DNA of 8,141 nt from NCBI GenBank assembly GCA_902473545.1, contig CABRSG010000102.1, positions 1 to 8,141 of the forward strand, given 5' to 3'. The translations under genes and the position numbers were made by a program. Shown here one piece after another: positions 6,176 to 8,141 of the stretch. The notes under the pieces were generated by a model. The model had not been told where the DNA came from. It ran no database searches and saw only the letters and a list, made by a program, of their open reading frames with translations. Origin of the DNA: an uncultured Lachnospiraceae bacterium (lineage in GTDB: Bacteria > Bacillota > Clostridia > Lachnospirales > Lachnospiraceae). The stretch's first letter is position 1; every line of letters starts with the position of its first letter.

Positions 6176-7929
6176 TCACGCATTCCATACCGAAAAACTA
6201 TTTACCCAGAAATTACCGGAATCTTGCGCATTCCCCGGAGATTATCTTTTATAATGTCCTGGCTGCGGCGATGATCCTGCTCGTTTTCCTGATAATCACA
6301 AACAGCATCAGGGTCTCCTGCAATCTGCTTGTTTTTGTCAGCATTATCTATTGTGTCGCCAATTTTTACGTGACCCGGTTCCGCGATATTCCGATCCTGG
6401 CGTCCGATTTTTATTCCCTGCGGACAGCCGCTGCCGTGGCGGGGGATTACTCCTACAAGCCTAACTTCATTTGTCTGTTTGCAGTGCAGGCGGGGCTTGT
6501 GTACCTGTTTTTCTTCCGCTGTCTCGGGAAAACGCGCCTGTTTTCCGCAAAGCGCAGGCTTGCCTTCGCAGGCATCAGCTGCATCATCCTCGCGATCTGG
6601 GGAAAGATTTTTGTATTCTCAGACTATCTGGAAAGCCGCGATATCCATTTAAGCATGTTCAAGCCGCTGGCTGGTTATAATTCGAACGGTACATATGTTA
6701 CCATCATCCGCAGCTTCCAGTATATGAAAATTGACAAGCCGGAAAACTATTCCGCAGAGCAGATCGCGCAGATCACAGAGAACTATACCAGCGATAAAGC
6801 GATGGCTTCCGATGATTACCCGAATATCATCGTGATCATTGACGAGGCGTTTTCGGATCTTGGCGTTCTCGGCGATCTGGAAGCGAACACCGATTATATG
6901 CCGTACATTCACAGCCTGCAGGAAAATACCATCCACGGCTATACCTACGCCTCCGTGCTCGGCGGCGGCACGGCGAACTCAGAGTTTGAGGTGCTGACCG
7001 GAAACAGTATTGCCCTGCTCCCGCAGAACTGCATTGCTTTTCAGGCTTATCTGAAGCAGAAAATGTCCTCTCTGGTTTCGGACTGTGCGGATCTGGGCTA
7101 CCAGGGGCTGATCGCTGCTCACCCCTACGCCGCCAGCAACTACGGGCGTCTGACCGCCTACCCGCTGCTCGGCTTCCAGACATATTTAAGCACGCCGGAT
7201 TTCCCGGAGGATGCGGAGCGCATTCGGGGCTATATCTCAAATGCTGAGGTGAATAATATGATCATCCGGAAATATGAGGAAGCAAAAGCCGATTCCGACC
7301 AGCCGTTCCTCTTCTACACGATGACGATGCAGAACCACAGCGGCTACAAAAAGAAGCCGACGAACCTGCAGGATACTATCAAGCTGCCAGAGCATCCGAG
7401 CGCCGAGGCGGAGCAGTATCTGAACTGCATCAAGCATTCTGATGAAGCGTTTGAAGAGCTGACCGGTTATTTTTCACAGGTGGACGATCCGACCGTCATT
7501 TTGTATCTCGGCGACCATCAGCCAAATATGGAAACGGATTTTCTGAACAGCATCACTGACGGAGCTTACGAAAACTGGGATGAGGAAGAACTGATGAAGC
7601 GCTATGCGATTCCCTTTATCCTCTGGTCGAATTATGACCTGCCGGTAAAGGAGTACGAAAAAACAAGCATGAACTTCCTTTCGAGCATCCTGTTTGAGAA
7701 CTGCGGTCTTCCGATGACAGGCTACCAGAAATACCTGCTGGATTTCGCCAAAGAAGTGCCGGTATTTACCGCAAACGGCTACTGGGGAGCCGACGGCGGC
7801 TTTTACAAGAAGGACGACACCTCCTCCCCCTACTATGAGACAGTACAGGAGTACTGCAGTCTCCTCTACAATAACATCAAGGATGTCAAAAACCGTCCGG
7901 AAGGCTTTTACGAGCTGCTGACAGAGTAA
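6133..7929 (+). CDS. LtaS/MdoB-like phosphoglycerol transferase (sulfatase fold), main part
   Basis: This 598-residue open frame belongs to the lipoteichoic acid synthase-like family. Such enzymes move glycerol phosphate from phosphatidylglycerol onto a surface polymer or glycolipid outside the membrane. Hydrophobic segments lie at about 1-16, 36-58, 63-80, 111-128 and 142-162; the catalytic domain starts near 228 (YPNIIVIIDEAFSDL). By alignment to the well-studied Staphylococcus aureus LtaS, E238 would be a metal ligand and T280 (GGGTANSEFE) the catalytic threonine. H402 (QNHSGY) would be a substrate-site histidine, D461-H462 (YLGDHQP) metal ligands, and R339 the substrate arginine, with Y337 where LtaS has Trp. 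Spacings agree within a few residues. ATG 6133 has no ribosome site, and two membrane segments lie upstream in another frame, so the true start is probably 5885. Which polymer it builds cannot be told. Confidence 0.88.
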   Translation: MALTPCIAFAFTYVITHSIPKNYLPRNYRNLAHSPEIIFYNVLAAAMILLVFLIITNSIRVSCNLLVFVSIIYCVANFYVTRFRDIPILASDFYSLRTAAAVAGDYSYKPNFICLFAVQAGLVYLFFFRCLGKTRLFSAKRRLAFAGISCIILAIWGKIFVFSDYLESRDIHLSMFKPLAGYNSNGTYVTIIRSFQYMKIDKPENYSAEQIAQITENYTSDKAMASDDYPNIIVIIDEAFSDLGVLGDLEANTDYMPYIHSLQENTIHGYTYASVLGGGTANSEFEVLTGNSIALLPQNCIAFQAYLKQKMSSLVSDCADLGYQGLIAAHPYAASNYGRLTAYPLLGFQTYLSTPDFPEDAERIRGYISNAEVNNMIIRKYEEAKADSDQPFLFYTMTMQNHSGYKKKPTNLQDTIKLPEHPSAEAEQYLNCIKHSDEAFEELTGYFSQVDDPTVILYLGDHQPNMETDFLNSITDGAYENWDEEELMKRYAIPFILWSNYDLPVKEYEKTSMNFLSSILFENCGLPMTGYQKYLLDFAKEVPVFTANGYWGADGGFYKKDDTSSPYYETVQEYCSLLYNNIKDVKNRPEGFYELLTE

Positions 7930-7951
7930 TATAATTCATGTAAATAGCAAC

Positions 7952-8002
7952 AAAAAACTGACAGGGAACACCGTTTTAAAAGCTGTTCCCTGTCAGTTTT
8001 TT
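7952..8002. terminator. Bidirectional intrinsic terminator
   Basis: A perfect 19-bp inverted repeat (7952-7970 with 7984-8002) surrounds a 13-nt loop. The core ACTGACAGGGAACA is GC-containing, with six A on the left and six T on the right, so it can end transcription from both strands. It lies 22 nt after the LtaS-like stop codon and between convergent genes. Confidence 0.95.
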
Positions 8003-8010
8003 ACTATGAA

Positions 8011-8076
8011 AGTCCCGACCTGCGTCTATGCATCTTGCAAGCTCACTTGCACAGATGTATAGACATTGGACGGGCT
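8011..8076. repeat. Long imperfect hairpin between convergent genes (unidentified)
   Basis: The inner stem pairs 8024-8041 with 8046-8064 around a CTCA loop, with one bulge and one G-T pair. After a 3x3 internal loop, the outer stem pairs 8011-8020 with 8068-8076, with one mismatch and one bulge. No T-run follows on either strand, so it is not a second intrinsic terminator. It could be a dispersed REP-like palindrome or a structured 3' UTR of the minus-strand gene. No family is recognised. Confidence 0.6.
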
Positions 8077-8089
8077 AACCATATCTGTT

Positions 8090-8141
8090 TTATTTTATCT
8101 GGCTCTCCAGCACCTCAGCCGCCTTTGCAAGCGCGTCTTTT
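8090..8141 (-). CDS. C-terminal end of an unidentified gene entering from the right edge
   Basis: On the minus strand the last 16 codons read KDALAKAAEVLESQIK, followed by TAA at 8090-8092. The composition (Ala, Glu, Lys, Leu) looks like the end of an amphipathic helix in a real protein. The position, convergent to the LtaS-like gene and followed by a bidirectional terminator, supports a gene end. The piece is too short for a family to be named, and chance is not excluded. Confidence 0.5.
   Translation of the reverse strand, partial: KDALAKAAEVLESQIK

Noticed and set aside
6649..7437. Minus-strand frames opposite the LtaS-like gene
   Set aside because: They overlap the conserved catalytic domain and have shadow-type composition (Arg/Ser/Pro or His-rich).

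Overview
The window looks like chromosomal DNA from a low-to-moderate GC Firmicute, most probably a clostridial gut-type bacterium of the Lachnospiraceae kind. This is an inference. It rests on the strong AAGGAGG-type ribosome sites, a Gram-positive signal peptide, a very large secreted Ig-like repeat protein and an LtaS/MdoB-type membrane phosphoglycerol transferase. There is no rRNA, no tRNA, no CRISPR array and no recognisable mobile element.

Layout. Positions 1-5660 on the minus strand are one giant gene, cut by the left window edge. It encodes an exported protein of at least 1,887 residues: a signal peptide, an acidic Glu/Ala/Pro-rich stalk with 12-residue tandem repeats, then eight bacterial Ig-like modules mostly alternating with nine PPC-like beta-sandwich modules. 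The reading frame breaks at about 1090, where one A appears to be missing, so the open frame stops at 930 while the homologous protein sequence continues in another frame to position 1. Positions 5661-5884 are a divergent intergenic region with a good minus-strand promoter, a fair plus-strand promoter, two ribosome sites and several small palindromes. Positions 5885-7929 on the plus strand are an LtaS-like sulfatase-fold gene, also split by an apparent one-base deletion (near 6114-6120). The two pieces are 5885-6175 (first two membrane segments) and 6133-7929 (remaining membrane segments plus the complete extracellular catalytic domain). A perfect 19-bp bidirectional terminator lies at 7952-8002, and a second long imperfect hairpin at 8011-8076. 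The last 16 codons of a probable convergent minus-strand gene enter from the right edge.

How the parts relate. The two main genes are divergently transcribed from one 224-bp control region and both act at or outside the membrane: one as a probable surface or secreted repeat protein, the other as a cell-surface polymer phosphotransferase. A functional link is possible but is suggested only by the arrangement. Both carry a frame break that one added base in a short homopolymer would repair. The window therefore either has sequencing/assembly indels or shows two real inactivating or phase-type mutations. The sequence alone cannot decide which.
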